Assembly (NCBI RefSeq): GCF_002022275.1
Contig: NZ_MSDF01000027.1
Span: 1 to 64,000, forward strand
Reading direction: 5' to 3'
DNA: 64,000 nucleotides
Source of the DNA: Pseudomonas fluorescens
GTDB taxonomy: Bacteria > Pseudomonadota > Gammaproteobacteria > Pseudomonadales > Pseudomonadaceae
Part shown: one piece after another, positions 1 through 8,545 of the stretch
Position numbering within the stretch: position 1 is the first letter of the stretch
How the letters are laid out: every line of letters starts with the position of its first letter
Notes under the pieces: generated by a model
Databases searched by the model: none
Told to the model about the DNA's origin: nothing
Seen by the model: only the letters and a program-made list of their open reading frames with translations
Made by a program: the position numbers and the translations under genes

Positions 1-56
1 GCTTTTGATTTTGATCTTGATCTGAGGCGCCCCGTTAACCACGCTGGCCGAACGCA

Positions 57-145
57 GGCTTGAATCCGTGGGTAACCCGGCAGGACGCCGGGTTAGCCGC
101 GCTGGGCCAAGGATGGCCCATCGCGGCGGCCCACGGATTCAAGCC
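57..145. repeat. Composite inverted repeat in a 367-base gene-free region
   Basis: Bases 57-72 and 130-145 are perfect 16-bp inverted arms (GGCTTGAATCCGTGGG and its complement). Two smaller hairpins sit between them, one around 75-92 (ACCCGG/CCGGGT arms) and one around 105-118 (GGGCCA/TGGCCC arms). The whole can fold into a three-stem structure. Short ORFs overlap it on the minus strand but show no domain, no ribosome site and low-complexity composition, so I treat bases 1-316 as non-coding. I recall similar sequence as an often mis-annotated multi-copy element in Pseudomonas genomes, but this was not searched. Confidence 0.6.
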
Positions 146-316
146 GGAGTGAGGGCATGCCGAGCCTAGGCGAGGCACCGAGTGGTGGGGCGAAGACCTT
201 TTGGTTACTTTTGGGGCGTTTCCAAAAGTGACCCGCTGTAAGAGCGGAACCATAAGAAGCCGTTACCGCAGCAACGGATATGTACCCCAACCCCAACCCC
301 AAAACCACCCACCCAC

Positions 317-346
317 AAAAAAGCCCCGAACCAGTCGGGGCTTTTT
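317..346 (-). terminator. Rho-independent terminator of fabAB
   Basis: A GCCCCGA/TCGGGGC stem is flanked by A and T runs on either side. It lies about 20 bases past the fabB stop codon in the direction of transcription. The A/T flanks on both sides mean it could work in either direction. Confidence 0.85.
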
Positions 347-367
347 CATCTGATCAACCTACAGGCC

Positions 368-1588
368 TTACTTGCCCTGCCAGCGCTTCAGCACCAGCGT
401 GGCGTTGGTGCCACCAAAGCCAAAGCTGTTGCTCATCACGGTGTCGATTTTGGCGTTCTCAACGGTCTTGGTCAGGATCGGCATATCAGCCACCACCGGA
501 TCAATCTCGTCGATGTTGGCCGAACCTGCCATGAAGTTGCCTTCCATCATCAGCAAGCAGTAGATCGCTTCGTGAACGCCGGCGGCGCCCAGGGAGTGAC
601 CCGACAGGCTCTTGGTGGAGCTGATGGCCGGGGCCTTGTCGCCGAATACCGCACGCACGCCTTCCATTTCCTTGGCGTCGCCGACCGGAGTCGAAGTGCC
701 GTGGGTGTTCAGATAGTCGATTGGGGTATCAACAGTGGACATCGCCATCTGCATGCAACGGATGGCGCCTTCACCGCTCGGGGCAACCATGTCGTAGCCG
801 TCGGACGTCGCGCCGTAGCCAACGATTTCCGCGTAGATCTTAGCGCCACGGGCCAGAGCGTGTTCCAGCTCCTCGACCACCACCATGCCGCCACCGCCGG
901 CGATGACGAAACCGTCACGCTTGGCGTCGTAGGCGCGGGAGGCCTTTTCCGGGGTTTCGTTGTACTGGGTGGACAGCGCGCCCATGGCGTCGAACAGGAA
1001 CGACTGGCTCCAGTGTTCTTCTTCACCGCCGCCGGCGAATACGATGTCCTGCTTGCCCAGCTGGATCTGCTCAACCGCAGTACCGATGCAGTGAGCACTG
1101 GTGGCGCAAGCCGAGGAGATCGAGTAGTTCACGCCCTTGATTGCAAACGGCGTGGCCAGGCAGGCTGAAACGGTGCTGCCCATGGTCCGTGTAACACGGT
1201 ACGGGCCAACGCGTTTCACGCCTTTTTCGCGCAGGATGTCCAGTGCTTCCATCTGGTTCAGGGTCGATGCGCCGCCGGAGCCGGCGATCAGGCCGGTGCG
1301 TACGTTGGACACCTGGTCGTCGCTCAGGCCGGAGTCGGCAATTGCGTCTTTCATGGCCAGGTAAGCGTAGGCGGCAGCGTGGCCGACGAAGCGGTAGATC
1401 TTGCGATCAATCAGTTCTTCGAGGGGCAGGTCGATGGAGCCGGAAACCTGGCTACGCAGACCCATTTCGGCATATTCCGGGTTGAAGCGGATGCCAGGGC
1501 GACTTGCACGCAGGTTAGCGGTGACGGTCTCTTTGTCATTGCCCAGGCAAGAAACGATGCCCAGACCAGTGATAACGACGCGGCGCAT
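368..1588 (-). CDS. fabB: 3-oxoacyl-ACP synthase I (KAS I)
   Basis: Condensing enzyme that extends acyl-ACP with malonyl-ACP and is needed for unsaturated fatty acid elongation in the cytoplasm. The 406-residue length is normal. The Cys-His-His triad is C161 (in SSACATSAH), H296 (in THGTSTP) and H331 (in SGHSLGA), with the conserved K326. These are two residues below the E. coli numbering of C163, H298 and H333. A glycine-rich FGFGGTNA motif lies near the C-terminus. It follows fabA by 11 bases in one operon and is followed by a strong terminator. Identity is firm because fabA/fabB adjacency is diagnostic. Confidence 0.98.
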   Translation of the reverse strand: MRRVVITGLGIVSCLGNDKETVTANLRASRPGIRFNPEYAEMGLRSQVSGSIDLPLEELIDRKIYRFVGHAAAYAYLAMKDAIADSGLSDDQVSNVRTGLIAGSGGASTLNQMEALDILREKGVKRVGPYRVTRTMGSTVSACLATPFAIKGVNYSISSACATSAHCIGTAVEQIQLGKQDIVFAGGGEEEHWSQSFLFDAMGALSTQYNETPEKASRAYDAKRDGFVIAGGGGMVVVEELEHALARGAKIYAEIVGYGATSDGYDMVAPSGEGAIRCMQMAMSTVDTPIDYLNTHGTSTPVGDAKEMEGVRAVFGDKAPAISSTKSLSGHSLGAAGVHEAIYCLLMMEGNFMAGSANIDEIDPVVADMPILTKTVENAKIDTVMSNSFGFGGTNATLVLKRWQGK

Positions 1589-1599
1589 GCGGATAACCC

Positions 1600-2115
1600 T
1601 TAAAAGTTGTCAGTGGAAGTGAATACGCCGACCCGAAGGCCTTCGGCAGTATAGATCTCGCGACCGTCGACAGTGACCGAACCGTCGGCGATGGCCAGGT
1701 TCAGCTTGCCCTTGAGGACGCGCTTGATTTGAATGTTGTAGGTGACTTTCTTGGCGGTCGGCAGGACCTGGCCAAAGAACTTCACTTCGCCCGAACCCAG
1801 GGCGCGACCGCGACCCGGCAGGCCTTGCCAGCCCAGGTAGAAACCCACCAGCTGCCACATGGCGTCGAGGCCCAGGCAGCCCGGCATCACAGGGTCACCT
1901 TCGAAATGGCAGGCGAAGAACCACAGGTCCGGGGTGATATCCAGCTCGGCGACCAATTCACCTTTGCCGTACTTGCCACCTTCTTCGCTGATATGGGTGA
2001 TGCGATCCACCATCAGCATGTTCGGGGCGGGCAGTTGCGCGTTACCTGGGCCGAACAGCTCACCGCGACTGCAGCGCAGCAGGTCTTCCCGAGTAAAGGC
2101 GTTTTGTTTGGTCAT
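1600..2115 (-). CDS. fabA: 3-hydroxydecanoyl-ACP dehydratase/isomerase
   Basis: Dehydrates 3-hydroxydecanoyl-ACP and isomerises the trans-2 product to cis-3-decenoyl-ACP, the entry step to anaerobic unsaturated fatty acids, which FabB then elongates. The protein has 171 residues, the family's usual length, with the single hot-dog fold. Catalytic residues H70 (in FFACHFEGD) and D84 (in GCLGLDAMW) match the E. coli enzyme position for position. The start ATG has an AGGAGCTC ribosome site a few bases upstream. It is first in the fabA-fabB operon. Confidence 0.98.
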   Translation of the reverse strand: MTKQNAFTREDLLRCSRGELFGPGNAQLPAPNMLMVDRITHISEEGGKYGKGELVAELDITPDLWFFACHFEGDPVMPGCLGLDAMWQLVGFYLGWQGLPGRGRALGSGEVKFFGQVLPTAKKVTYNIQIKRVLKGKLNLAIADGSVTVDGREIYTAEGLRVGVFTSTDNF

Positions 2116-2246
2116 GCGAGCTCCTCAATAATCCCATGCGGCGGGGTGGGGTAAATCTTCCCGATCCGACTGAAGCGTTCATGCCTCAGGTCAGCAGCCT
2201 ACACATAGACTATTGCGTTGTAGTGAAAGTCACAGCGTCAAGGCAC

Positions 2247-2266
2247 TGAATGTACACTTGTTCACT
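2247..2266. promoter_or_regulatory. Palindromic candidate operator upstream of fabA (DesT-like)
   Basis: Read on the fabA strand, the sequence is AGTGAACAAGTGTACATT, an imperfect inverted repeat about 130 bases before the fabA start. In P. aeruginosa the TetR-family regulator DesT is reported to act on fabAB as well as on desCB, at sites of the form AGTGAAC...GTT. The match is by eye and the core promoter is not resolved. A TTGACG hexamer at 2242-2237 (minus strand) is a possible -35. Confidence 0.45.
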
Positions 2267-2278
2267 GAAATTTTAAAC

Positions 2279-2298
2279 CGGGCCTGTTTATCGGCCCG
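2279..2298 (-). terminator. Possible terminator of the sensor-kinase operon
   Basis: A 6-bp GC stem (CGGGCC/GGCCCG) with an 8-base loop lies about 70 bases past the kinase stop. On the minus strand it is followed by an A/T-rich tract (GGTTTAAAATTT) rather than a clean T run, so it is a moderate candidate. Confidence 0.4.
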
Positions 2299-2364
2299 TT
2301 CGGGTGCCTAAGACTGCCGCACTTTCGTCTTTCACGCCAGTCGCAGTTGGCTGATGGCGCGTCG

Positions 2365-4266
2365 CTATTGCACCCAACGCTGCAGTATTTGCTGCAAATC
2401 CGTGCGTTTGAACGGCTTCGCCAGGTAATCGTTCATTCCGGCTGCCAGGCAAGCTTCGCGGTCGCCCTGCAAGGCGTTGGCGGTGAGTGCGATGATCGGC
2501 AGATCGGCGCAACCAGGCAGTTGGCGAATTTGTCGCGTAGCTTCGTAGCCGTCGATCAGCGGTAGGCGGCAATCCATCAAAATCGCAGTGAAAATCAGGC
2601 TTTCGGCGCTGCGGATCGCCTCGGCACCGTCGGTGGCCAGGCTGACTTCAAAACCCAGGCTGCGCAACATGGCTTCGACCACGGTACGGTTGACCGGGTT
2701 GTCCTCCACCAGCAACACATGGCGACCATCGCCGGCGCCGGTTTTGCCTTCGGCGTCCAGGGCGATCGTCGGCTGGCTTTGCTGGTCGACGGCCAAGGGA
2801 ATTTCCAGCGTAAACACCGAGCCGCGGCCTTCTTCACTCTGGGCACGCAGGGTGCCGCCCATGCGTTCGGCCAGCGTGCGGGCGATCGGCAGGCCCAAAC
2901 CGGTGCCGCCGTAACGTCTTGAAATGGAACTGTCAGCCTGCTGGAACGCATCGAACATCAATTCCAGGCGTTCGGCGGAAATGCCGATGCCACTGTCGCG
3001 CACGGTGCAGGTGAACCACACCAGTTCATGATCGAGGGTTTGCCAATGGGGCTCGACGGTGACAGTGCCGTGTTCGGTAAATTTGAGCGCGTTGCCGATC
3101 AGGTTCACCAGAATCTGGCGGATGCGTGTCGGGTCACCCTGCACGCGCAGCGCGCCCATGCCCGCCGGGATCGGCAACTCCAGCGTCAGCCCACGTTGTT
3201 GGGCGCTGTGCTGAAAGGCCTGGGCGCAACTGCTGATCAGGTCAGCCAGGTTGAACGAAATATGCTCCAGCTCCAGCGCCGCGCGTTCGATGCGAGAGAA
3301 GTCGAGGATGTCGTTGATCACCTTGAGCAGATGCTCGGTGGACTCGGAGGCCAACGCCGCGTACTCGGTCTGCTCCTCGGTCATCTCGGTGGTTTCCAGC
3401 AACTGCAACATGCCCAGTACGCCGTTCATGGGCGTGCGCAGTTCGTGGCTCATCATCGCCAGGAAGTCCGACTTGGCATTGTTCGCCCGTTCGGCCTCTT
3501 CGCGAGTCTGGATCAACTGCGCCATGGCCTGTTGCTGCTCGCGGCTCGCCTGGTTGAGGTTTTCGGCGAGGTTGTTGATATGCCGCGACAGGTCGCCCAG
3601 TTCCGAGTCATCGACAATCGGTAACGGCGTCTTGTAGTCGCCTTGCTGGATGGCCTTCACCGCGTGGCCCATGGCGCTGATCGGCTGCGACAGGCTGGCT
3701 GCCAGGCGCCGTGCCAACAGGAAGGTAAACAGCAGTGCGAACAACGCGAGAATGCCGGCCTTGAACAAGATCTCTTGCTGGCGCTGGCTGAAGGCATCGT
3801 TGGACATGCCGACGATCACCCGGCCCAGATAGTCCGCGCGCGGCGCCTTGGGCTCGTTGAGGTTGTCCTGAAAGAAGTCGTTACCCAGCTGGATATGCTG
3901 CAGGCGAATCGGCGCCTGGAACACTTTTACCGACAATGAACGGTCATGTTTCTCCGACGGCTGTTCGACGTACACCAGTATGTTTTCGGTGCTGTCCTGA
4001 ATCTCCAGAAAGCGCACGTGCGGCGTGGCCAAGGTCGCGCGCAGCAGGCTGTCGAGCACGTCGTTGTTGCCGGAAATCACCCCATATTCGGTGGCGGGTG
4101 CGAGCTGGTTGGCGATCAATTGACCGGTGTGATCCAGTTCCTGTCGCAAGTCCTGGATGCGCACGAAGGTAAAGAAGCTGATCAACAGCAACGTGAGCAA
4201 CAGCGCCGGGCCCAGGGTGATGAGCTGGGTGCGGGTGTTGATGTCCCAACGACGACGCAAGGTCAT
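2365..4266 (-). CDS. Hybrid sensor histidine kinase/response regulator (PA1611-like position)
   Basis: Inner-membrane signalling protein of 633 residues. Visible parts in order: TM1 about 14-36, a periplasmic domain about 37-168, TM2 about 169-186, HAMP to about 240, HisKA with phospho-acceptor H274 (in MMSHELRTPMNG), an HATPase with N392, DSGIGI (424-429) and GGTGLGL (453-459), and a C-terminal receiver with D522, D565 and K617. There is no HPt domain, so it needs an external phosphotransfer partner. I start it at 4266 because that ATG overlaps the upstream stop as ATGA; a longer open frame to 4395 runs inside the upstream gene and is not real. From memory, PAO1 has the RetS-interacting hybrid kinase PA1611 beside fabA, which fits position and architecture. 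The two genes upstream suggest a receptor-fed sensor. Confidence 0.9.
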   Translation of the reverse strand: MTLRRRWDINTRTQLITLGPALLLTLLLISFFTFVRIQDLRQELDHTGQLIANQLAPATEYGVISGNNDVLDSLLRATLATPHVRFLEIQDSTENILVYVEQPSEKHDRSLSVKVFQAPIRLQHIQLGNDFFQDNLNEPKAPRADYLGRVIVGMSNDAFSQRQQEILFKAGILALFALLFTFLLARRLAASLSQPISAMGHAVKAIQQGDYKTPLPIVDDSELGDLSRHINNLAENLNQASREQQQAMAQLIQTREEAERANNAKSDFLAMMSHELRTPMNGVLGMLQLLETTEMTEEQTEYAALASESTEHLLKVINDILDFSRIERAALELEHISFNLADLISSCAQAFQHSAQQRGLTLELPIPAGMGALRVQGDPTRIRQILVNLIGNALKFTEHGTVTVEPHWQTLDHELVWFTCTVRDSGIGISAERLELMFDAFQQADSSISRRYGGTGLGLPIARTLAERMGGTLRAQSEEGRGSVFTLEIPLAVDQQSQPTIALDAEGKTGAGDGRHVLLVEDNPVNRTVVEAMLRSLGFEVSLATDGAEAIRSAESLIFTAILMDCRLPLIDGYEATRQIRQLPGCADLPIIALTANALQGDREACLAAGMNDYLAKPFKRTDLQQILQRWVQ

Positions 4267-5192
4267 GGTCGTTTTTCTCCTTCGGCCAATCGGGCGGCGA
4301 CGGCGGCTTCGTCCACCTGTTCGATGCCCAGTGAGCGCGCGACTTGCGGGTTGCCCACGACTTTGAAGTGTTCCGGGTACAAGGTGCGTGGCCAAGTGGC
4401 CGGCGAATGGTCCAGCAGGCGGTCGAGTACATCGAGCCAGTCGGCCTGGTCGCTGTAGGTACTGGCCAGGGCTCCGGCCTTGACGAATCCGGCATTGGGG
4501 CCCACCAGCGGCAGTTGCTGGGCATAGCTGCTGAGCAACAGGTTTTTCACGGTTTTGGGGTTGTACAGCTGCGGGTCATCAAGACCGAGCAGCACGTCAC
4601 TGTTCTTGAACAGGTTCTGCAACGGGCGGCTGTCATTAATGTTGTCCCAGCGCTGCGGCACGATCTCCAGGCCCAACGGCGCTGCGTATTGGGTCAACTC
4701 GCGCAACAGGAATTCACTGTCGCTGCCGTAGAGCACGCCAATACGCCGGGCCTGGGGCAGGGTGTCGGCGATCAGGTTCAACTGACGTTCCAGCGGCGGG
4801 TCGCTCCACAGCAAGCTGATTTTCGCCGGGTGCGCGTTGCCCAGGCGCTGGCGGGCTTGCAGGCGGCTGATGCGCAGCACCAGGGTCGGCGGGCCCTGGG
4901 CATCCTGCAGGCGCCAGTCGAGGCCGGGCAGGTCGAGCAGAATCAGACGGGTGTTGGCCGGAAGCTGACTGGGGGCGGGCAGATCTTTGAGCGCGGTGAA
5001 GGTGATGTGGTCTTCCGGGCGTTGCAGGGCCAGGGCCTGGGTAAAGGCTTGCACGCCGGCACCGTCCTCGGCGGCGGTCAGCAGGATGTCGGCGCTCCAG
5101 GCAGGCGCTGCCAGCAGCAGGCACACCAGCAGCAGGCCGCGTCGCCACAGGCGAGTTATAGAGAGGAGGGTCATCCGTGACTGATCGCCCAT
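4263..5192 (-). CDS. Periplasmic ABC-type substrate-binding protein without a transporter
   Basis: A 309-residue protein with an N-terminal hydrophobic signal (RRGLLLVCLLLAAPAWSA) predicted to be cleaved for export. The remainder resembles the ABC_sub_bind family (PF04392 type), including a tract LLGLDDP...LYNPKTVKNLL and VKAGALASTYSD. No permease or ATPase gene is nearby. It lies between a TonB receptor and a hybrid kinase, so a sensory role seems likelier than transport; that is inference. The start at 5192 lies just past the receptor stop, which suggests translational coupling. M7 (at 5174) is an alternative start. The open frame extends upstream to 5510 but only inside the receptor gene. 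Confidence 0.75.
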   Translation of the reverse strand: MGDQSRMTLLSITRLWRRGLLLVCLLLAAPAWSADILLTAAEDGAGVQAFTQALALQRPEDHITFTALKDLPAPSQLPANTRLILLDLPGLDWRLQDAQGPPTLVLRISRLQARQRLGNAHPAKISLLWSDPPLERQLNLIADTLPQARRIGVLYGSDSEFLLRELTQYAAPLGLEIVPQRWDNINDSRPLQNLFKNSDVLLGLDDPQLYNPKTVKNLLLSSYAQQLPLVGPNAGFVKAGALASTYSDQADWLDVLDRLLDHSPATWPRTLYPEHFKVVGNPQVARSLGIEQVDEAAVAARLAEGEKRP

Positions 5193-5193
5193 A

Positions 5194-7368
5194 TCAGAAT
5201 TCCAGCTCCGCGCTGAAATAGAGGACGTGGCGACTGTCGTAATTGTTGTCGGCCCAGGTGGTGGGCTGGTTATCGAGGCGTTGTTGCAACATGCCGGCCA
5301 GCTCCACGTTGGCTTTGCCCAAGGCAACGCGCTTGGCCACCCGGAGGTCGACCCGTTCGAAGCGATACTGATTAAGTGCGTCGTCGCCGTAGTAGAACAG
5401 CGCGCTGGACCAGCCATGGCCCCACTCTCGCAACCAGCCGGCCGAGCCGCTGTTGCGCGCGGTTTGCGCTTTGTCCAAGGGGTTGCTGGCGGTGGCGTCG
5501 ACGTAAGCATAGGTCAGCCGCAAACGGTCGGCATTGCTCATGCGCCAGTCGAACTGCGATTCGGCGCCGGTAAACCGTGAGCTGTTGGCGTTGCTGGCAA
5601 TGTATTGGTTATTGCGCAGCGGCGAGCTGATCATGTCGGTGATTTCGTCGTAGAACAGTTTCACGTCGACATTCAGCCCGAGGTCGGCAAAGAAGCCGTT
5701 GTAGCCCAGCTCCCGCGAGCGCATCAACTCTTTATCGAGGTTGCCGGGGCCGCGCGTTACCACAAAATATTGCCCGGAGTTCTGCCCGTAGGCCGGCGAG
5801 CTGAGGTTGGTAACGCGATAGCTCCAGTTGACGTTGTTCTCGAACATGTCCGGCGAACGAATCGCCTCGGAGTACACCGCACGCAGGCCGTGGCGTGGGT
5901 TGATCAAATAATTGACCGCCACCCGTGGCGTCAGCGAGTTGCCGCTCAGGTGGGTGTCTTCGTACATCGCGCCGCCTTGCAGCAGCCAGTGCTCGCTGGC
6001 GCGCCACTCCAAGTGGCCGAACAGGCGCCAGGTGGTGTCGTCGAGGGTGCCATTGAAGTAGGTGTCGGAGTCGGCGCGGTCGTAGCGGTAGTTCATGCCG
6101 CTGACCAGGCGCAGGCTGTCGGACAGGCTGAGGGTGTCCTGAATCTCGATGTCGTAGCGGCTTTCGCGAGTACTCTGGTCGATATCCCCGCACACGCTCT
6201 GGTTGGCCCCATTGCGCCACTGGTCCAGCACTTGGTTGCCCAATGCCTGCTCCGCAGTGGTGCCAGGCGGGGCGGTGCCTTGGCTGTAGGTGTCCATGTG
6301 CCGAGCCAACTGTTCGGCATAGTTGGGGTTGAGCTGCCACAACTGGGTCAGCTCCGGGCTGAACGACACCTTGGCATCACAAGCCTTCCAGACTTGCTGG
6401 CGGTCCCATTGCTGGGCCGAACCCTGGACGTACAGGCTGTGCTCCGGGTTGAACTCGTAATTCCAGCGCACCGAACCGGCGTAGTCCTTGGCGGTAACGT
6501 CGGAATTGGTACCGCCTTCGGTAATCCCGGCAAATACTGGTGTGTAGGTGTAAGGGCGCTGATTGCTGCCTTCCTTGGCATCCAATTGCCAGTCGAGGCT
6601 CTGCTGGGCGTTCAGCGTCTGGCTCACGGCCAGGCTGAAACGGCTGAGACGCCGACTGTCACGGCGGTCGGCACCGGCCGCGTCGCTGTCAAAGCCATCG
6701 TCCTGTTGCCCTGACAACGACAGGCGCAAGTCGCCGGTTTCCCAGCCCACGCCCTGGCTGGCATAAAAATCGTTGATCCCGCGTGCGCCACGGATGACTT
6801 TCACCCGCGAACCCTGGCTGTTGGCCGGTGAGCGCGTGAGGATGTTGACCACCGCCATCAGCGCGTTGGCGCCGTAGCTGACGGTGTTGGGGCCACGGAA
6901 CACTTCGATGCGCTCGATATCCTCCATGGCCACCGGAATGTCGCTCCAGTCCACGGTCGCCAGGCCCGCGCGGTACACCGAGCGCCCGTCGATCAGCACT
7001 TGCATGCGCCGTGCATCGCTGGCGCTGGTGCCGTGGTAATTCACCGCCGCCTGGTTGCCGGTGGTGTAGCCGACCATCATCCCCGGTACCAGCCGCAGCA
7101 GCTCGGCGATGTCCCGTGCGCCGCTGGCCTTGATCAGCTCGCTGTCGATCACCGTCATACTGCCAGGCACGGCTGCAGCCGATTGCTTGAGGCGGGTGGC
7201 GGTCAACACTTGTGGCAGCGGCTGGCTGTCGAGGAACAGATCGTCGGAAAAAGCCGGTGCACTGCACAACAGCATCAGCCAAAGAGATGAACGGGGAGGA
7301 GGGCCCAAATACACGGCACGGCCTTGATAATTGCGAATAGCCGCCCATGTTAACCGAGGCACGGCCAT
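5194..7368 (-). CDS. TonB-dependent outer-membrane receptor
   Basis: A 724-residue outer-membrane beta-barrel. A signal region precedes a TonB-box-like stretch (PLPQVLTATR). A plug domain follows with typical motifs (GARDIAELLRLVPGM, VLIDGRSVY, IERIEVFRGPNTVSYGANA), then a long barrel ending in the terminal aromatic YFSAELEF. It is the first gene of a minus-strand operon with the binding protein and hybrid kinase. The N-terminus is uncertain: the ATG at 7368 gives an odd leader, while a GTG at 7314 has an AAGG site upstream and yields a more normal signal peptide. The ligand is unknown. The plug resembles small-nutrient receptors in the BtuB/colicin I receptor style rather than FpvA-type receptors with signalling domains. 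Confidence 0.85.
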   Translation of the reverse strand: MAVPRLTWAAIRNYQGRAVYLGPPPRSSLWLMLLCSAPAFSDDLFLDSQPLPQVLTATRLKQSAAAVPGSMTVIDSELIKASGARDIAELLRLVPGMMVGYTTGNQAAVNYHGTSASDARRMQVLIDGRSVYRAGLATVDWSDIPVAMEDIERIEVFRGPNTVSYGANALMAVVNILTRSPANSQGSRVKVIRGARGINDFYASQGVGWETGDLRLSLSGQQDDGFDSDAAGADRRDSRRLSRFSLAVSQTLNAQQSLDWQLDAKEGSNQRPYTYTPVFAGITEGGTNSDVTAKDYAGSVRWNYEFNPEHSLYVQGSAQQWDRQQVWKACDAKVSFSPELTQLWQLNPNYAEQLARHMDTYSQGTAPPGTTAEQALGNQVLDQWRNGANQSVCGDIDQSTRESRYDIEIQDTLSLSDSLRLVSGMNYRYDRADSDTYFNGTLDDTTWRLFGHLEWRASEHWLLQGGAMYEDTHLSGNSLTPRVAVNYLINPRHGLRAVYSEAIRSPDMFENNVNWSYRVTNLSSPAYGQNSGQYFVVTRGPGNLDKELMRSRELGYNGFFADLGLNVDVKLFYDEITDMISSPLRNNQYIASNANSSRFTGAESQFDWRMSNADRLRLTYAYVDATASNPLDKAQTARNSGSAGWLREWGHGWSSALFYYGDDALNQYRFERVDLRVAKRVALGKANVELAGMLQQRLDNQPTTWADNNYDSRHVLYFSAELEF

Positions 7369-7466
7369 TTGCCAGTCGCCTTACCCGCGATTACGTCACA
7401 CAACCGTGGCAATTTCCGACAAACGTGTGAATTGACACAGGGGCTGGCCGCAAGCGGGTCGCCCCG

Positions 7467-7472
7467 TATAAT
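7467..7472 (+). promoter_or_regulatory. Perfect -10 box before gpsA
   Basis: TATAAT lies 37 bases before the gpsA ATG. The TTGACA at 7432-7437 is 29 bases away, too far for a standard pair, so the -35 is unresolved. Confidence 0.45.
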
Positions 7473-7509
7473 GCCGCCATCGCCACTGGTATGGATTAAC
7501 GGATTGCAT

Positions 7510-8535
7510 ATGACTGAACAGCGCCCTATTGCGGTCCTGGGAGGCGGAAGTTTTGGTACCGCCGTGGCTAACCTGCTGGCCGAGAACGGCCACGCGGTGC
7601 GCCAGTGGATGCGTGATCCCGAACAGGCCGAGGCCATTCGCGTCCACCGGGAAAACCCGCGTTACCTTAAAGGCATCAAAATTCATCCGGCGGTCGAACC
7701 GGTCACCGATTTGCTCGACACCCTCACCGCCTGCGACCTGTGTTTTGTCGCGCTGCCTTCCAGCGCCTTACGCTCGGTGCTGGCGCCCCACGCCGAGCGT
7801 CTGGCCGGCAAGCTGCTGGTCAGCCTGACCAAAGGCATCGAAGCGCAAACCTTCAAGCTGATGAGCGAGATTCTCGAAGAGATCGCCCCGCAGGCGCGCA
7901 TTGGCGTGCTGTCCGGGCCGAACCTGGCGCGGGAAGTCGCCGAGCACGCGCTGACCGCCACCGTGGTCGCCAGTGAAGACGAAGCGCTCTGCGAACGCGT
8001 GCAGGCCGTGCTGCATGGCCGTACCTTCCGCGTGTATGCCAGCAGCGATCGCTTTGGCGTGGAGCTGGGCGGTGCGCTGAAAAACGTCTACGCGATCATT
8101 GCCGGCATGGCGGTGGCGCTGGGCATGGGCGAAAACACCAAGAGCATGCTGATCACCCGCGCGCTGGCCGAGATGACCCGGTTTGCGGTGAACCAGGGCG
8201 CGAACCCGATGACTTTCCTGGGCCTGGCGGGCGTGGGCGATTTGATCGTCACCTGTTCGTCGCCGAAAAGCCGCAATTACCAGGTCGGTTTCGCCCTGGG
8301 CCAGGGCCTGAGCCTGGAAGACGCGGTGACGCGCCTCGGTGAAGTGGCCGAAGGGGTCAACACGCTCAAAGTGCTGAAGGCCAAAGCCCAGGAAGTCGGC
8401 GTGTACATGCCGCTGGTCGCCGGGCTGCACGCGATCCTGTTTGAAGGGCGCACCTTGAACCAGGTGATCGAGTTGCTGATGCGCGCCGAGCCAAAAACCG
8501 ATGTCGACTTTATTTCCACCAGCGGTTTCAACTGA
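7510..8535 (+). CDS. gpsA: Glycerol-3-phosphate dehydrogenase [NAD(P)+]
   Basis: Reduces dihydroxyacetone phosphate to sn-glycerol-3-phosphate for phospholipid synthesis in the cytoplasm. The 341-residue length is typical. The N-terminal Rossmann motif AVLGGGSFGTAVA, the catalytic lysine region GGALKNVYAI, and the SGPNLAREV and VTCSSPKSRNYQ motifs are all present. I chose the ATG at 7510 because the Rossmann strand starts immediately after it. A longer frame from 7369 would run through the promoter. It is followed by two tightly packed genes. Confidence 0.97.
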   Translation: MTEQRPIAVLGGGSFGTAVANLLAENGHAVRQWMRDPEQAEAIRVHRENPRYLKGIKIHPAVEPVTDLLDTLTACDLCFVALPSSALRSVLAPHAERLAGKLLVSLTKGIEAQTFKLMSEILEEIAPQARIGVLSGPNLAREVAEHALTATVVASEDEALCERVQAVLHGRTFRVYASSDRFGVELGGALKNVYAIIAGMAVALGMGENTKSMLITRALAEMTRFAVNQGANPMTFLGLAGVGDLIVTCSSPKSRNYQVGFALGQGLSLEDAVTRLGEVAEGVNTLKVLKAKAQEVGVYMPLVAGLHAILFEGRTLNQVIELLMRAEPKTDVDFISTSGFN

Positions 8536-8545
8536 GGAGCACGCC

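Noticed and set aside
35..308. Two overlapping minus-strand ORFs of about 70 codons in the first 310 bases
   Set aside because: They lie on a composite inverted repeat, have no ribosome site, no domain and arginine/proline-rich composition typical of GC-rich non-coding frames.
4267..4395. A longer N-terminus for the hybrid kinase
   Set aside because: It lies inside the upstream gene. The ATG at 4266 has the ATGA overlap, and the protein's first TM begins soon after it.
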